A DNA stretch of 30,826 nucleotides from assembly GCA_041640815.1 (NCBI GenBank), contig JBEPZO010000023.1, positions 1-30,826 of the forward strand, read 5' to 3'. Both the position numbers and the translations under genes were made by a program. Below the pieces are notes generated by a model. It did not search any database, was not told the origin of the DNA, and was given only the letters and a program-made list of their open reading frames with translations. This stretch comes from JANWZL01 sp041640815. Lineage in GTDB: Bacteria > Pseudomonadota > Gammaproteobacteria > Burkholderiales > Thiobacillaceae. Positions 1 to 8,304 of the stretch are shown piece by piece; position 1 is the first letter of the stretch; each line of letters opens with the position of its first letter.

Positions 1-202
1 GGTGAAGAGCGGCCTAGCATCGATCATTCGGATACGAGCGGTTTTGGCAGCGCGGACAGTGGTTGTTATTAGTTAGTCTCGGGGTTGCTTATAATGTGAA
101 GATACAGCGTCGCCGTCAAGAAATCATCACGACTTGCCCGCTTCCGTGCTTTCCGCCAGAAGGTATCCTCGCCTTCTTGTCGAGCTGCCGGCTAAACAAG
201 GT

Positions 203-279
203 TGGTCGGGGTGAGAGGATTCGAACCTCCGGCCTCCACGTCCCGAACGTGGCGCTCTACCAGGCTAAGCTACACCCCG
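203..279 (-). tRNA. tRNA-Pro (anticodon CGG)
   Basis: Read on the minus strand this folds as a complete cloverleaf. The 7-bp acceptor stem CGGGGTG/CACCCCG is closed at its 3' end by discriminator A and an encoded CCA (203-206). The anticodon stem CCACG/CGTGG encloses the loop TTCGGGA, giving anticodon CGG, which reads the proline codon CCG. The T-arm contains GGTTCGAATCC. It lies 19 bases downstream of ispB on the same strand. The 200 bases to its left, up to the window edge, hold no convincing gene; a TATAAT at 90-95 on the plus strand has no good -35 partner. Confidence 0.97.
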
Positions 280-298
280 TGTAAACCACGCATCACAA

Positions 299-1303
299 CT
301 AGTAGTTGCGATGTGCCGCAAAGGTGGCTAATTCTAGCAAGGCGTCTCGGAAAACGCTATGCGGGAGAGCGTTCAAGTGGGCTATTGCCCGCTTGGCTTC
401 TTGCTCTGCCTGATGACGGGTGTATTCGAGCGCACCTGTCGCGCGAATCGCCTCCATAATGACCGCAAAATTTTCCGTTCCACCCTGCAGTATCGCCTGG
501 CGCACGCATCTAACCTGCTCCGGCGTGCCGTGTCGCATGGCGTGGATCAACGGTAACGTAGGCTTGCCTTCAGCAAGGTCGTCGCCCACGTTTTTGCCCG
601 TTGTTGCCTTGTCGCCAGAATAATCCAATACGTCATCGATCAACTGAAAGGCAGTACCGAGGTGCATGCCGTAAGCGCCGAGGACATCCTCAATGGCGCG
701 CTCGCTACCCGCTACGATGGCGCCAAGCCGTCCTGCAGCGTCGAATAGACGCGCGGTTTTGTAGCGGATCACGCGCATGTAGGCCTCTTCACTGACATCC
801 GGGTCGTGACAGTTCATTAGCTGCATCACTTCCCCCTCGGCAATGGTGTTGGTTGCATCCGACAACACCTGCATGACACGCATGTTTTGCACGGTGACCA
901 TCATCTGGAAGGCGCGCGAGTAGAGGAAATCACCTACCAAGACACTCGCGGCATTGCCAAAGCGAGCATTCGCCGTATCCTGACCACGTCGCAGTTCTGA
1001 TTCGTCTACCACATCGTCGTGTAGCAGCGTGGCGGTATGAATGAACTCGATGACCGCAGCTAGCTCGAGGTGGTGCACCCCTGTATAGCCAAGGGCACGC
1101 GCAGCAAGGAGCAAGACCACCGGCCGCAGACGTTTGCCGCCACTGTGAATGATGTACTCTGCAACTTGACGTACGAGCGCCACATCGGAATAGAGACGGG
1201 CGCGGATCAGCTCATCGAGGGCGGCGAGATCCTCGACCAAAAGTTGGGGGTAAGTAAGTGACTGCACTGACTCCGTAGTTTGTATACTCGCCCGGGCAGA
1301 CAC
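299..1303 (-). CDS. ispB: Octaprenyl diphosphate synthase (IspB)
   Basis: Trans-prenyltransferase that elongates farnesyl diphosphate with isopentenyl diphosphate to make the C40 side chain of ubiquinone; soluble, Mg-dependent. The 334-residue product is close to the usual ~320-330. Both aspartate-rich motifs are intact: DDVVD at residues 96-100 (first, with LLHDD before it) and DDVLD at 223-227 (second), as is the GGKRLRP motif near 55-61 that binds isopentenyl diphosphate. Chain-length class (octaprenyl versus other long chains) cannot be proved by eye; octaprenyl is the usual betaproteobacterial assignment. It sits between tRNA-Thr and tRNA-Pro on the same strand. The usual divergent rplU-rpmA neighbours are not present; instead a Fur-family gene lies upstream. 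Confidence 0.93.
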   Translation of the reverse strand: MSARASIQTTESVQSLTYPQLLVEDLAALDELIRARLYSDVALVRQVAEYIIHSGGKRLRPVVLLLAARALGYTGVHHLELAAVIEFIHTATLLHDDVVDESELRRGQDTANARFGNAASVLVGDFLYSRAFQMMVTVQNMRVMQVLSDATNTIAEGEVMQLMNCHDPDVSEEAYMRVIRYKTARLFDAAGRLGAIVAGSERAIEDVLGAYGMHLGTAFQLIDDVLDYSGDKATTGKNVGDDLAEGKPTLPLIHAMRHGTPEQVRCVRQAILQGGTENFAVIMEAIRATGALEYTRHQAEQEAKRAIAHLNALPHSVFRDALLELATFAAHRNY

Positions 1304-1378
1304 GCATGCTGACCATCGCGCAATAGCGCTACGGCTGACACGCGGCCGGTCAAACAGTGCTGACGAAGTTTGGTGGTG

Positions 1379-1454
<76 letters not shown>

Positions 1455-1511
1455 ATGGCAATGCGATTATCTCAAATCGTCCAAGAAGACGCGAGCCTCC
1501 GCTACACCCTC

Positions 1512-1949
1512 CTACGCAACAGCAGGAGCGTGCTCAGGACGTACGCGTATGATGATATCTACCCGCTCCGCCACTGTGCCTACGGGCGCGGCAGGCAGAT
1601 CAGTCACCTGCATGGCACTCGCATCGATGTCAATCAGCTCCCCGCTTGCCACGTTGTAAAAGTGGTGGTGAGGCTCGGTGTTAGGGTCGTAGAACACCTT
1701 GCTCGCATCTACAATCACCTCGCGGATCAAGCCTTTTTCTAAGAACAGCTTGAGCGTGTTGTAGACGGTCGCCTTCGACGTCTCGCTGTGCCGCAGGTTG
1801 ACAAGGGCCAGGATCTGATCAGCTGACAGATGCTGCCGACGTGAAAACAAGACGTGAGCGATCTCCAGCCGTTGATGTGTCGGCGTAATGCCATGCCGAC
1901 GCAGGAAGTCGGCTGCCTCTTCTCGGGTTAAAGGGGTAAACGGACACAT
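1512..1949 (-). CDS. Fur-superfamily regulator, Irr-like (no CxxC zinc site)
   Basis: A 145-residue Fur-family DNA-binding regulator. The winged-helix part is clear (GITPTHQRLEIAHVLF near 20-35; SKATVYNTLKLFLEKGLI near 57-75 is the recognition region typical of Fur/PerR/Zur). The dimerisation part keeps the HHH motif (EPHHHFYNVASGEL), but the CxxC pair that normally follows, and the second C-terminal CxxC, are absent; the only cysteine is C2. This pattern resembles Irr and the other Fur members lacking the structural zinc site; in Irr the HHH region binds haem. I infer an iron- or haem-responsive repressor rather than a classical Fur. It follows an AT-rich promoter and precedes tRNA-Thr and ispB. 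Targets cannot be read from this window. Confidence 0.85.
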   Translation of the reverse strand: MCPFTPLTREEAADFLRRHGITPTHQRLEIAHVLFSRRQHLSADQILALVNLRHSETSKATVYNTLKLFLEKGLIREVIVDASKVFYDPNTEPHHHFYNVASGELIDIDASAMQVTDLPAAPVGTVAERVDIIIRVRPEHAPAVA

Positions 1950-1977
1950 GTGTACAGCAAAGCCGCGCGTTATGTAA

Positions 1978-2006
1978 ATTTTAATTAATTTTTAAACTTT
2001 GTCTAA
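1978..2006 (-). promoter_or_regulatory. AT-rich promoter/operator of the Fur-family gene
   Basis: On the minus strand TTAGAC (2001-2006) and TAAAAT (1978-1983) are separated by exactly 17 bases, a sigma70-like arrangement, 29 bases ahead of the ATG. The spacer is almost pure A/T and contains a TTAATTAA palindrome in a longer imperfect dyad, which could be an operator for the regulator itself; autoregulation is an inference. Confidence 0.5.
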
Positions 2007-2040
2007 TCCCTGGCTATGCTTTAACCCACCTACCGCCCTG

Positions 2041-3123
2041 CTAGGCCGGATCCGCCCGTCGCCAGGCATAGGGGGTTAGATCGAGCATAGGCGCAGTACC
2101 CGTAACGAGAGCGGCGATCAATCCAGCAGCCGCCGGCGCCATGGTCACGCCATAACGAAAATGTCCGGCATTGAGGTAAAGATTAGCGACTTCTGGATGC
2201 CGAGCGATGGTAGGCAGATTACCCGTCGACCCCGGTCGCAAGCCCGCCCATTGCCTGATGACGCGCGTTTGCCGTAAACATGGGCAGCTATCCAAGGCAA
2301 AGGTGTGCAGTGCATGGCCAGCCTCGTCGGTGGTGGAGCGATCAAACCCCACCTGCTCTAAGGTGCTGCCGACCAGGATATGGCCGTCCGCACGCGGGAC
2401 CAGGTAACGGCCAGCGCGATAGACAATGCTTGGCAATAGCCCTGGCCGACCAGCGAGGAGCAGAATCTGCCCGCGCACTGGAAGAATCTGTACCTCCAGC
2501 GCCCACCTACCGAGCAACAGACGACTCCAGGCCCCGGCGCAAATAATCGCCTGAGCACAGGGAACACGGCCCGCCGGAGTCAATACAGCCATGAGCTTGC
2601 CCTTGTGTATGTCTAGCCCAAGCACTGGGCAATGAGGGGTAATTCGGACACCGAGCATGCGTGCTGCCGCTTCGAGCACGCGAGTAAGTCTTGGGTTGCG
2701 CACCTGGGCCACCTCCGGAAGCCATATGGCATCGGCAGCCGGCGGGCAGGCTTGAGCAAACTCCGGCGGTGAAGTCTGCACGCTCCAACCATAGCGCTCG
2801 CCCCAGCACCGCGCTGCGGTTATCTCTCCTGTATCCATAACCAACATCCCGCTGGTGCGGTACTCGGCATCGAGTCCTGTCAAGGACTCTAGGCGGCTGA
2901 GCCATTGCGGCCATAGGCGGCGACCTTGCTCGGCCAAAGCAATGACTGGTTCACTGTAATGCCAGGGCAACAGTAGCGAGAGGATCCCTGCACCAGCCCA
3001 CGTCGACTCGCGCGCTACTGGTCCGCGGTCTAGCAGGTCAACCCGCAGCCCGGCCTCCGACAGGGCGATAGCCGTGGTCAGGCCGGATACGCCCGCACCA
3101 ACGATAACCACATCCGGCGACAT
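2041..3123 (-). CDS. thiO: FAD-dependent glycine oxidase ThiO
   Basis: Flavoenzyme of the D-amino-acid oxidase fold. ThiO oxidises glycine to iminoglycine (dehydroglycine), which supplies part of the thiazole ring of thiamine in aerobes. The 360-residue protein begins with a Rossmann FAD motif (VIVGAGVSG, GxGxxG at 9-14) and has the family's STWAGAGILS segment near 41-50, GRYLVPR near 240 and the C-terminal GHFRYGVTMAP. Length matches ThiO. No other thiamine gene (thiS, thiG, thiE) is adjacent, so the assignment rests on sequence alone; sarcosine-oxidase-like relatives are the main alternative. It is transcribed divergently from the pilin-like gene at 3248. Confidence 0.82.
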   Translation of the reverse strand: MSPDVVIVGAGVSGLTTAIALSEAGLRVDLLDRGPVARESTWAGAGILSLLLPWHYSEPVIALAEQGRRLWPQWLSRLESLTGLDAEYRTSGMLVMDTGEITAARCWGERYGWSVQTSPPEFAQACPPAADAIWLPEVAQVRNPRLTRVLEAAARMLGVRITPHCPVLGLDIHKGKLMAVLTPAGRVPCAQAIICAGAWSRLLLGRWALEVQILPVRGQILLLAGRPGLLPSIVYRAGRYLVPRADGHILVGSTLEQVGFDRSTTDEAGHALHTFALDSCPCLRQTRVIRQWAGLRPGSTGNLPTIARHPEVANLYLNAGHFRYGVTMAPAAAGLIAALVTGTAPMLDLTPYAWRRADPA

Positions 3124-3247
3124 CGCTGCTTGATAACGCAGGCCAATTTTTTCATTCTAACAACACCGCTTAGCCCGTTAGGCCCCTTCCACCTTGAGCG
3201 CAATTGCCTACACTATCGATAGCTCCACCATTACAAACTCATGATCC

Positions 3248-3838
3248 ATGGTGACGCGACGGCCATCTGGCCTTACATTGATCGAGTTGCTGGTCACCCT
3301 TGGCCTCATTGTTGTCCTGTTGACCATCGCTGTGGCCGGGTTAGAGTTTTTTTTCCGGCGTAGCCGCCTGGATGCAGCGGCGAGCAACTTCATGACCACG
3401 TTAAACTTCGCCCGCAGTGAGGCAATCCGCACAGGGGTGACCGTTTCGGTTTGCAAAAGCAGAAACGGCACGAGTTGCGGTGATAGCGGTGTGAATTGGG
3501 AAGATGGGTGGATCGTCTTCGCTAACCTTGATGATGACAGCCCCGTTGTGGTTGACGTCAACGAGCCCATCCTGCGCGTAGGCCCTCCCTTGGCGAAAGG
3601 CGTCAGCTTGCGTCCAAATGTCAACTTTAGCCGCTTCCTTAGCTACCGCCCTGATGGCAGGGCGAACAACATCGGCACCTTTGCTATCTGCTACAACAAC
3701 CGCTTGGCTGGGGCAAAATCGATCACGATCATCGGCACGGGGCGTGCGCGGTTTGGTATTGACACGAACGATGATGACATCCCGGAAAAAGAGGAGGACG
3801 GAAGATCGGTCAACATAGAAAGCTGCACTAACCCATAG
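3248..3838 (+). CDS. fimT: FimT/GspH-type pseudopilin
   Basis: A 196-residue type IV pilin-like protein. It has a short basic leader (MVTRRPSG), predicted cleavage by the prepilin peptidase after G8, then LTLIELLVTLG with glutamate at +5 and a hydrophobic N-terminal helix to about residue 34. The globular part contains ARSEAIRTGVTVSVC and DGWIVFANLD, characteristic of the GspH/FimT family. Such proteins are minor pilins that prime pilus assembly at the inner membrane, and FimT of some species binds DNA. The C-terminus is acidic. It is followed not by pilV/pilW/pilX/pilY1 but by 400 bases without a gene and then a PilE-like gene. Confidence 0.85.
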   Translation: MVTRRPSGLTLIELLVTLGLIVVLLTIAVAGLEFFFRRSRLDAAASNFMTTLNFARSEAIRTGVTVSVCKSRNGTSCGDSGVNWEDGWIVFANLDDDSPVVVDVNEPILRVGPPLAKGVSLRPNVNFSRFLSYRPDGRANNIGTFAICYNNRLAGAKSITIIGTGRARFGIDTNDDDIPEKEEDGRSVNIESCTNP

Positions 3839-4239
3839 CCAAGCCCAGAAAAGGGCCACCGAGCGGGAGTTATGGCAGCATTCAGGGCACTAGCCAAGAA
3901 ATAGCAAGCCAACTAGACGAGAAAGCGCCTACCGCGACCGGCAGTAATGGCACCGGGAAGCGCAATCGATCCAGCGTCTGCGCATTTGACCCGACATTCG
4001 CTTATCCAACGCACGAGCAACGCTCCTTGCTTTCGAACGAGCGTGACCGAGCGCTAACGTGTCCGCTCGTACCGCTAGATTGCCCGAGCAGAACTCAAAC
4101 CTCTGCTATGCTTAGTTTCAGATGCATAGCCTTGAGGCATTGTCATCGGTCGGCACATCATGAGGGTTGTTTATACCAGCACAAAGATGACGAACACGAC
4201 ACTTCAACCGACCAGCGTTTAGGTTATCACGCCGCTTAT
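3839..4239. other. Gene-free gap between the two pilin-like genes
   Basis: About 400 bases with no credible coding region on either strand. The frame of the downstream pilin is open from 4027, but its translation there is low-complexity in character and contains no prepilin motif, so I do not count it as coding. No clear terminator hairpin or promoter was seen. The position corresponds to where the minor pilin genes pilV-pilW-pilX-pilY1 normally sit; I found no recognisable remnant of them. Confidence 0.5.
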
Positions 4240-4761
4240 ATGCTGAGCTCAAATCTCACACCTAAACGCGCCATTGGCCCGTTGCAGGCCGCTCTCCTGA
4301 GAGGTAGGTTATCCATCCTGCCCGCAAAACCTGCTTGGCAGGCAAGCAAACGCGCTATGGGGTTCACGCTAATCGAATTGCTGGTGACAGTAGCCCTTTT
4401 GGCGATCCTGGTCACCTTGTCAGTGTCTGCGTATCGTGAGTATATTCACAGAAGTGCGCGCGCAGAGGCGAAAACAGTGCTCATGGAAGCAGCAGGCTTA
4501 CTCGAACGCCATTATGCGACGCACGGCCGCTATACGACAGATACCGGCCACCCCCCCGCTTTGACGGGTCTGACCCAATCCCCCAAACAAGGCGAAGCGC
4601 GCTACCTCATTGGGTTTGCAGCCATCGATGCGCATTCTTATACCTTGCAGGCCGTGCCTACAGAGGTCCAGCGCGCTGATCCTTGCGGTACGCTGACCCT
4701 CACCAATACGGGGGTTAGAGGTGCCTCTGGACATGACGCCGTGGAATGCTGGATGCGCTAG
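4240..4761 (+). CDS. pilE: PilE-like type IV minor pilin
   Basis: Type IV pilin protein with the prepilin signature KRAMGFTLIELLVTVALL: cleavage after the glycine, F at +1 and E at +5. The following YREYIHRSARAEAKTVLMEAAGLLERHYATHGRY (in part) and the C-terminal DPCGTLTLTNTGVRG and CW segments match the PilE minor pilin of betaproteobacterial pilus clusters, with the C-terminal disulfide pair. The start is uncertain: the ATG at 4240 gives 173 residues and a leader of about 40 residues, far longer than the usual 5-10, while the in-frame ATG at 4357 leaves only MG before the cleavage site. No Shine-Dalgarno sequence supports either. No other pilus gene is adjacent except the FimT-like gene. Confidence 0.8.
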   Translation: MLSSNLTPKRAIGPLQAALLRGRLSILPAKPAWQASKRAMGFTLIELLVTVALLAILVTLSVSAYREYIHRSARAEAKTVLMEAAGLLERHYATHGRYTTDTGHPPALTGLTQSPKQGEARYLIGFAAIDAHSYTLQAVPTEVQRADPCGTLTLTNTGVRGASGHDAVECWMR

Positions 4762-5008
4762 GGGTCTGCCTTACTCGCTGCGCAGGTGCAATGCTGCGTT
4801 GCGAGGGTAGCAGATTCGGCCGGCCCTACAGGCCAAACAATCAGCTGCGCCGATGTTAGCCTGCGCCGAAACACCGTTTTTGCCTTCTCGCCTAACTCAT
4901 TGTTCTGTCGCGCGGCAAGACGCGCCTTGCGCCGCTCCCTCCACCCCGCTCGCGGTGTTTTGTAGAGCTTTCCTTTAGCTTAATGCCCACTGAAGCACGA
5001 TCATTGCC

Positions 5009-5977
5009 TTGCATCCACGACTGCTCACCTTGCTGAGCCTACTTTCCGATAGACATTTCCTGTCTGGCGCTCAGTTGGCAGCAAGCCTAGGCGTTTCACG
5101 TGCCCACGTTCATGCACTGGTCAAAGAAGGTATAAGCTACGGCATACCCATTCACGCCGTCCGCGGCCAAGGCTATCGCCTCGCTCAGCCTCTCGACTTG
5201 CTCGATGAGGCTTGGCTAATGGAAGTACTCACCCCCTACGGTCTTCGAGTTCGTTGCCTACCCGAGGTTGATTCAACGAACGAGCGGCTGGCACAATTGG
5301 CCGCCGCAGGCGCCCCGAGCGGGACCTTACTCGCTGCGGAGCGGCAGACTAAAGGGCGTGGGCGACGCGGACGTTCTTGGCTTAGTGTCCCAGGAGCCAG
5401 TCTGACCTTTTCCTTACTCTGGCGCTTCGAACGCCCCACCGCACAACTTACGGGTTTGAGTCTAGCCGTCGGCGTTGCACTCGTACGTGCCTTGCATGCC
5501 CTCGGGGCTACAGGACTTGGGCTAAAATGGCCTAATGATGTGCTATATGGCGAAGCCAAGCTTGCAGGGATCCTCATCGAACTAAGCGGTGACCTTTTGG
5601 GCCCAGTGGCGGCGATCATCGGGATCGGTCTCAACATCCGCGCTTGCCCGTGGCTTAAAGAGCAATTGACCATCCGTATGGCTGACTTGGAGACAGCCTG
5701 CGCCCGTAGGCTCAACCGGAATGCAGTGCTGTCGACTGTGGCTCGAGAGCTCGTGAATGCCATGGATACCTATAGCCGCTACGGCTTTACGCCTTACCGC
5801 CAGCCTTGGCTTGCGTACCATGCCTGGCATGATAGAACCGTCAGCGTGTTTAACCCGGATGGGAGCCAGCTGACCGGCCGTATCGTGGGCATAGATGCTG
5901 AAGGCGCATTGTTGCTAGATACCGGCACGGGTATACGTCCTGTGCTTTCGGGCGATGTGAGCCTGCGCAAAGGTTAA
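5009..5977 (+). CDS. birA: Bifunctional biotin ligase / biotin operon repressor BirA
   Basis: Activates biotin to biotinyl-5'-AMP and transfers it to the acceptor lysine of biotin carboxyl carrier protein; with its N-terminal helix-turn-helix it can also repress biotin genes. The 322-residue product has an N-terminal HTH (FLSGAQLAASLGVSRAHVH, 17-35), the catalytic loop GRGRRGR at 116-122, KWPND at 173-177 and KLAGIL at 184-189, followed by the C-terminal SH3-like domain. Length equals E. coli BirA. The start is a TTG at 5009; the frame is closed by TGA at 4991, leaving little alternative (ATT at 5003). It heads a cofactor-oriented run with coaX and a SPOR-domain gene, a common betaproteobacterial order. 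Confidence 0.94.
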   Translation: MHPRLLTLLSLLSDRHFLSGAQLAASLGVSRAHVHALVKEGISYGIPIHAVRGQGYRLAQPLDLLDEAWLMEVLTPYGLRVRCLPEVDSTNERLAQLAAAGAPSGTLLAAERQTKGRGRRGRSWLSVPGASLTFSLLWRFERPTAQLTGLSLAVGVALVRALHALGATGLGLKWPNDVLYGEAKLAGILIELSGDLLGPVAAIIGIGLNIRACPWLKEQLTIRMADLETACARRLNRNAVLSTVARELVNAMDTYSRYGFTPYRQPWLAYHAWHDRTVSVFNPDGSQLTGRIVGIDAEGALLLDTGTGIRPVLSGDVSLRKG

Positions 5978-6123
5978 ACCAAAATTTGGTCTTGAGCCGC
6001 CTCGCGCCGAGCTGAACCCGAGAATTCACGCAGTGGCATCGGTGAGGCGCGGGCGAGCCTGCCTTGGGCTGTCACGAGGCCGTCACAGGGCTATGCATCG
6101 CGTCTCTTCACGAACGGGGAAAC

Positions 6124-6897
6124 ATGCGGGTTGAAGATCCAGCCGCAGGGGCAGCCACACTCTTTGTCGATGTGGGCAACAGCCGCATCAAATGGGGGTT
6201 ATGGCAGGCTGAACGCTGGTTGTGCAAGGGAAATTTGCCGCTGGCGCGTGTGAATAAGCTGACGTCTACCCTCGCTGAACTTGCGCCAGCGCATGCATGG
6301 GTCAGTTGTGTTGCCGGAGCGACGATACGTCGTCGTCTGCAAACGAGTTTGGAGCAACTCGGCACTCACGCCGTGTGGATTACCGCTACCAGACAAGCCT
6401 GTGGGCTTACCAATCTGTATACGATGCCGCATAAACTCGGACCCGATCGATTCGCCATGCTCGTCGCTTGCCTGCACCTTGGTCTTGCCCCATGTGTGGT
6501 GGTGGGCGCAGGCACAGCGGTTACGGTCGACGCCTTGGACGACAAGGGTTATTTTCTCGGCGGCTTGATCCTGCCCGGATCAAGGCTGATGCGGCTAGCC
6601 TTGGCCGATGGTACAGCTGAGGTGCGGCAGCTGAGTGGCCAGCGCAGGGATTACCCCCGTACCACTGGGGACGGTGTAGAGACAGGTATTTGGCGGGCCC
6701 TTGCCGGTGCGATCGAATCTATGCGCCGTCAGCTAGCCAATGATGTCGGTATCCAGCCCGCGGTGGTTTTAAGCGGAGGCGAGGCTGCGCAGCTAGCCCC
6801 TGCGCTAGACGGACCAGTTGAAATCGTGGAGGATTTGGTCTTAGAGGGATTGTTGTGGATCGCCCGCTGTTCAGAGGCGCAGCAGCCGTTGCGCTAG
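6124..6897 (+). CDS. coaX: Type III pantothenate kinase CoaX
   Basis: Phosphorylates pantothenate in the first step of coenzyme A synthesis; ASKHA-fold enzyme, feedback-insensitive and monovalent-cation dependent in characterised members. The 257-residue reading has the phosphate motif FVDVGNSRIKWG at 14-25, GPDRFAML at 106-113 and GAGTAVTVD at 128-136, then GGLILPG. ATG 6124 was chosen because it has GGGGAA just upstream and places the first motif at the usual distance; an upstream in-frame TTG at 6064 would add 20 unconserved residues. It overlaps the following SPOR-domain gene by 43 bases, so the two are translationally linked. Confidence 0.92.
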   Translation: MRVEDPAAGAATLFVDVGNSRIKWGLWQAERWLCKGNLPLARVNKLTSTLAELAPAHAWVSCVAGATIRRRLQTSLEQLGTHAVWITATRQACGLTNLYTMPHKLGPDRFAMLVACLHLGLAPCVVVGAGTAVTVDALDDKGYFLGGLILPGSRLMRLALADGTAEVRQLSGQRRDYPRTTGDGVETGIWRALAGAIESMRRQLANDVGIQPAVVLSGGEAAQLAPALDGPVEIVEDLVLEGLLWIARCSEAQQPLR

Positions 6898-7607
6898 CGT
6901 TGCTCTTGCTTAATCTCCTCGTGCTAGCGCTGGGTCTGTCCTGGGAGGAGTCACGCCACCAAGCGCGCACACTTGTTGGCTACAACGCCGACAAAGTCCG
7001 TATCGTGCGCCCAAGCCATGCTATCGATGCTCCCCGGCCTGAGGCAAATAGGACTGAGCCAGGCGCGGTAAACGCGATGCCTGCCCCTGAGATGGACACG
7101 CAAAAGGACACTCTGTGGCACAAGGAAGCGTCAAATGCTACAGCGCAATCTTCCCCTGACCGTATTTGCGTCACTCTGAACCTCGACGGTATAGATGCCT
7201 ATACCGTATTGCGTCGGGCGATGTCCCAGGTTGGTCTGGAACAGTTCGACCTGCGTGCAGAAGCCCGCTTAGGATGGTGGGTATATTGGCCTCCCATCCG
7301 CGATCCCATCCAACAGGTAAAGGTGCTCGTAAAGATCGAACAAGCAGGCGTAAAAGACATCGTCCCAATACGCAAAGGGCCCATGGCACAAGCCATCTCT
7401 CTCGGCATGTTTACGAACGAAGCCGATGCCCGCCGTCACCAACTCAACCTCCTGCAAAGAGGACTCAATGCGGTGCAGATCGGTCCACGCCCAGGCGTGC
7501 GCATGCTGTATTTGGATATCCCCGCGGTTTATCGCCCGCGTCTGAAGGCCCTGAATGCAGTGCTTCCAACCACGATCAGCTTAAAGGAAGTCGCCTGTGC
7601 GGGCTAA
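6855..7607 (+). CDS. Membrane-anchored SPOR-domain protein
   Basis: A 250-residue protein with a GTG start preceded by AGAGGG at good spacing. Residues 9-28 form one hydrophobic anchor, followed by a variable linker and a C-terminal SPOR-like region (roughly 150-240) with WWVYWPP, then ISLGMFTNEADARRH and LNAVQIGPR. SPOR domains bind denuded peptidoglycan at division sites. The topology predicted is an inner-membrane anchor with the SPOR domain in the periplasm. The gene overlaps coaX; a SPOR gene after birA-coaX is a recurrent betaproteobacterial arrangement. Function beyond peptidoglycan binding is unknown. Confidence 0.8.
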   Translation: MDRPLFRGAAAVALALLLLNLLVLALGLSWEESRHQARTLVGYNADKVRIVRPSHAIDAPRPEANRTEPGAVNAMPAPEMDTQKDTLWHKEASNATAQSSPDRICVTLNLDGIDAYTVLRRAMSQVGLEQFDLRAEARLGWWVYWPPIRDPIQQVKVLVKIEQAGVKDIVPIRKGPMAQAISLGMFTNEADARRHQLNLLQRGLNAVQIGPRPGVRMLYLDIPAVYRPRLKALNAVLPTTISLKEVACAG

Positions 7608-7902
7608 GGAGCGCCTATGTTGTCACCAGTGGGATTTAGACGCTCAAACTCATTGGCCGAGTGCGAGAAAACTATGGGCAAGGGCCTGACAAGATAGAAA
7701 CGATTGGCGAGGTAAAACGAAGTCAGTATAGGCTACATCGGCTAAAGCCCTCGTTTTAAGCAACACCGCGCATCGTAGCAATCCGCTAGAGGCCAATGTT
7801 TTTTCCCCGCAAACTGGTACAAATGAACGAGTTACGGGCTATTTTTTCGAACATTATGATTGGCAGCATCCACCCCCCGAGCAACTACGAAAGGAGCCGT
7901 TT

Positions 7903-8211
7903 ATGAAAACTGTCGTCACCCTTGCCGCTGCCACCATGCTTGCCCTGTCTGCCAACCTCGCCCATGCCAGCAAGGAGTTGGCGCAAAAGCATGGCTGCAT
8001 GAGCTGCCACCAGGAAGGCCGCAAAGTCGTCGGTCCGGCCTACAAAGAGGTGGCGAACAAATATAAAGGCGATGCTAAGGCCGAGGCGCATCTTTTAGAG
8101 GTGATCAAGAAGGGCGGCAAGGGCGTGTGGGGCAACGTCCCCATGCCGCCGCACCCCAATGTCTCCGAAGCCGACGCCAAGGCGATCGTGCAATGGATCT
8201 TGTCCCTGTAA
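7903..8211 (+). CDS. Small periplasmic cytochrome c (c551/c552 type)
   Basis: A 102-residue class I cytochrome c. Residues 1-22 are a Sec signal peptide (cleavage expected after AHA). The haem site is CMSCH at 32-36 and the distal ligand is M81 in VPMPPHP. The mature size of about 80 residues and the patterns VGPAYKEVANKY and AKAIVQWILSL closely follow the c552 of Hydrogenophilus-like bacteria and pseudomonad c551. It would carry electrons in the periplasm between the bc1 complex and an oxidase or reductase. AAGGAG precedes the ATG. TATGAT at 7855-7860 is a possible -10 but lacks a good -35. A terminator follows at 8234, so it is monocistronic. Confidence 0.94.
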   Translation: MKTVVTLAAATMLALSANLAHASKELAQKHGCMSCHQEGRKVVGPAYKEVANKYKGDAKAEAHLLEVIKKGGKGVWGNVPMPPHPNVSEADAKAIVQWILSL

Positions 8212-8233
8212 ACGGCATCATCGCTCCCACCCT

Positions 8234-8256
8234 AGGCCGGCTTGTCCGGCCTTTTT
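8234..8256 (+). terminator. Rho-independent terminator after cytochrome c
   Basis: Perfect 7-bp stem AGGCCGG/CCGGCCT with a 5-base loop, followed by five T. It lies 23 bases after the cytochrome stop and before the livK ribosome site. Confidence 0.85.
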
Positions 8257-8304
8257 CATTGCTGTGGTATAAATGCGCGGTCTGTGCATCACCACGGAGG
8301 GGAC

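Noticed and set aside
63..110. TATAAT at 90-95 on plus, and TTGACG with ATTATA on minus, as a promoter near the left edge
   Set aside because: Neither strand gives both boxes at 16-18 bases, and no gene follows on plus except tRNA-Pro in antisense.
4027..4239. Extended N-terminus of the PilE-like gene
   Set aside because: Open frame, but the translation has no prepilin features and would put the cleavage site over 100 residues in.
5978..5990. Palindrome ACCAAA-A-TTTGGT right after birA as a regulatory site
   Set aside because: Short AT-rich palindrome beyond the birA stop with no promoter nearby; likely chance.
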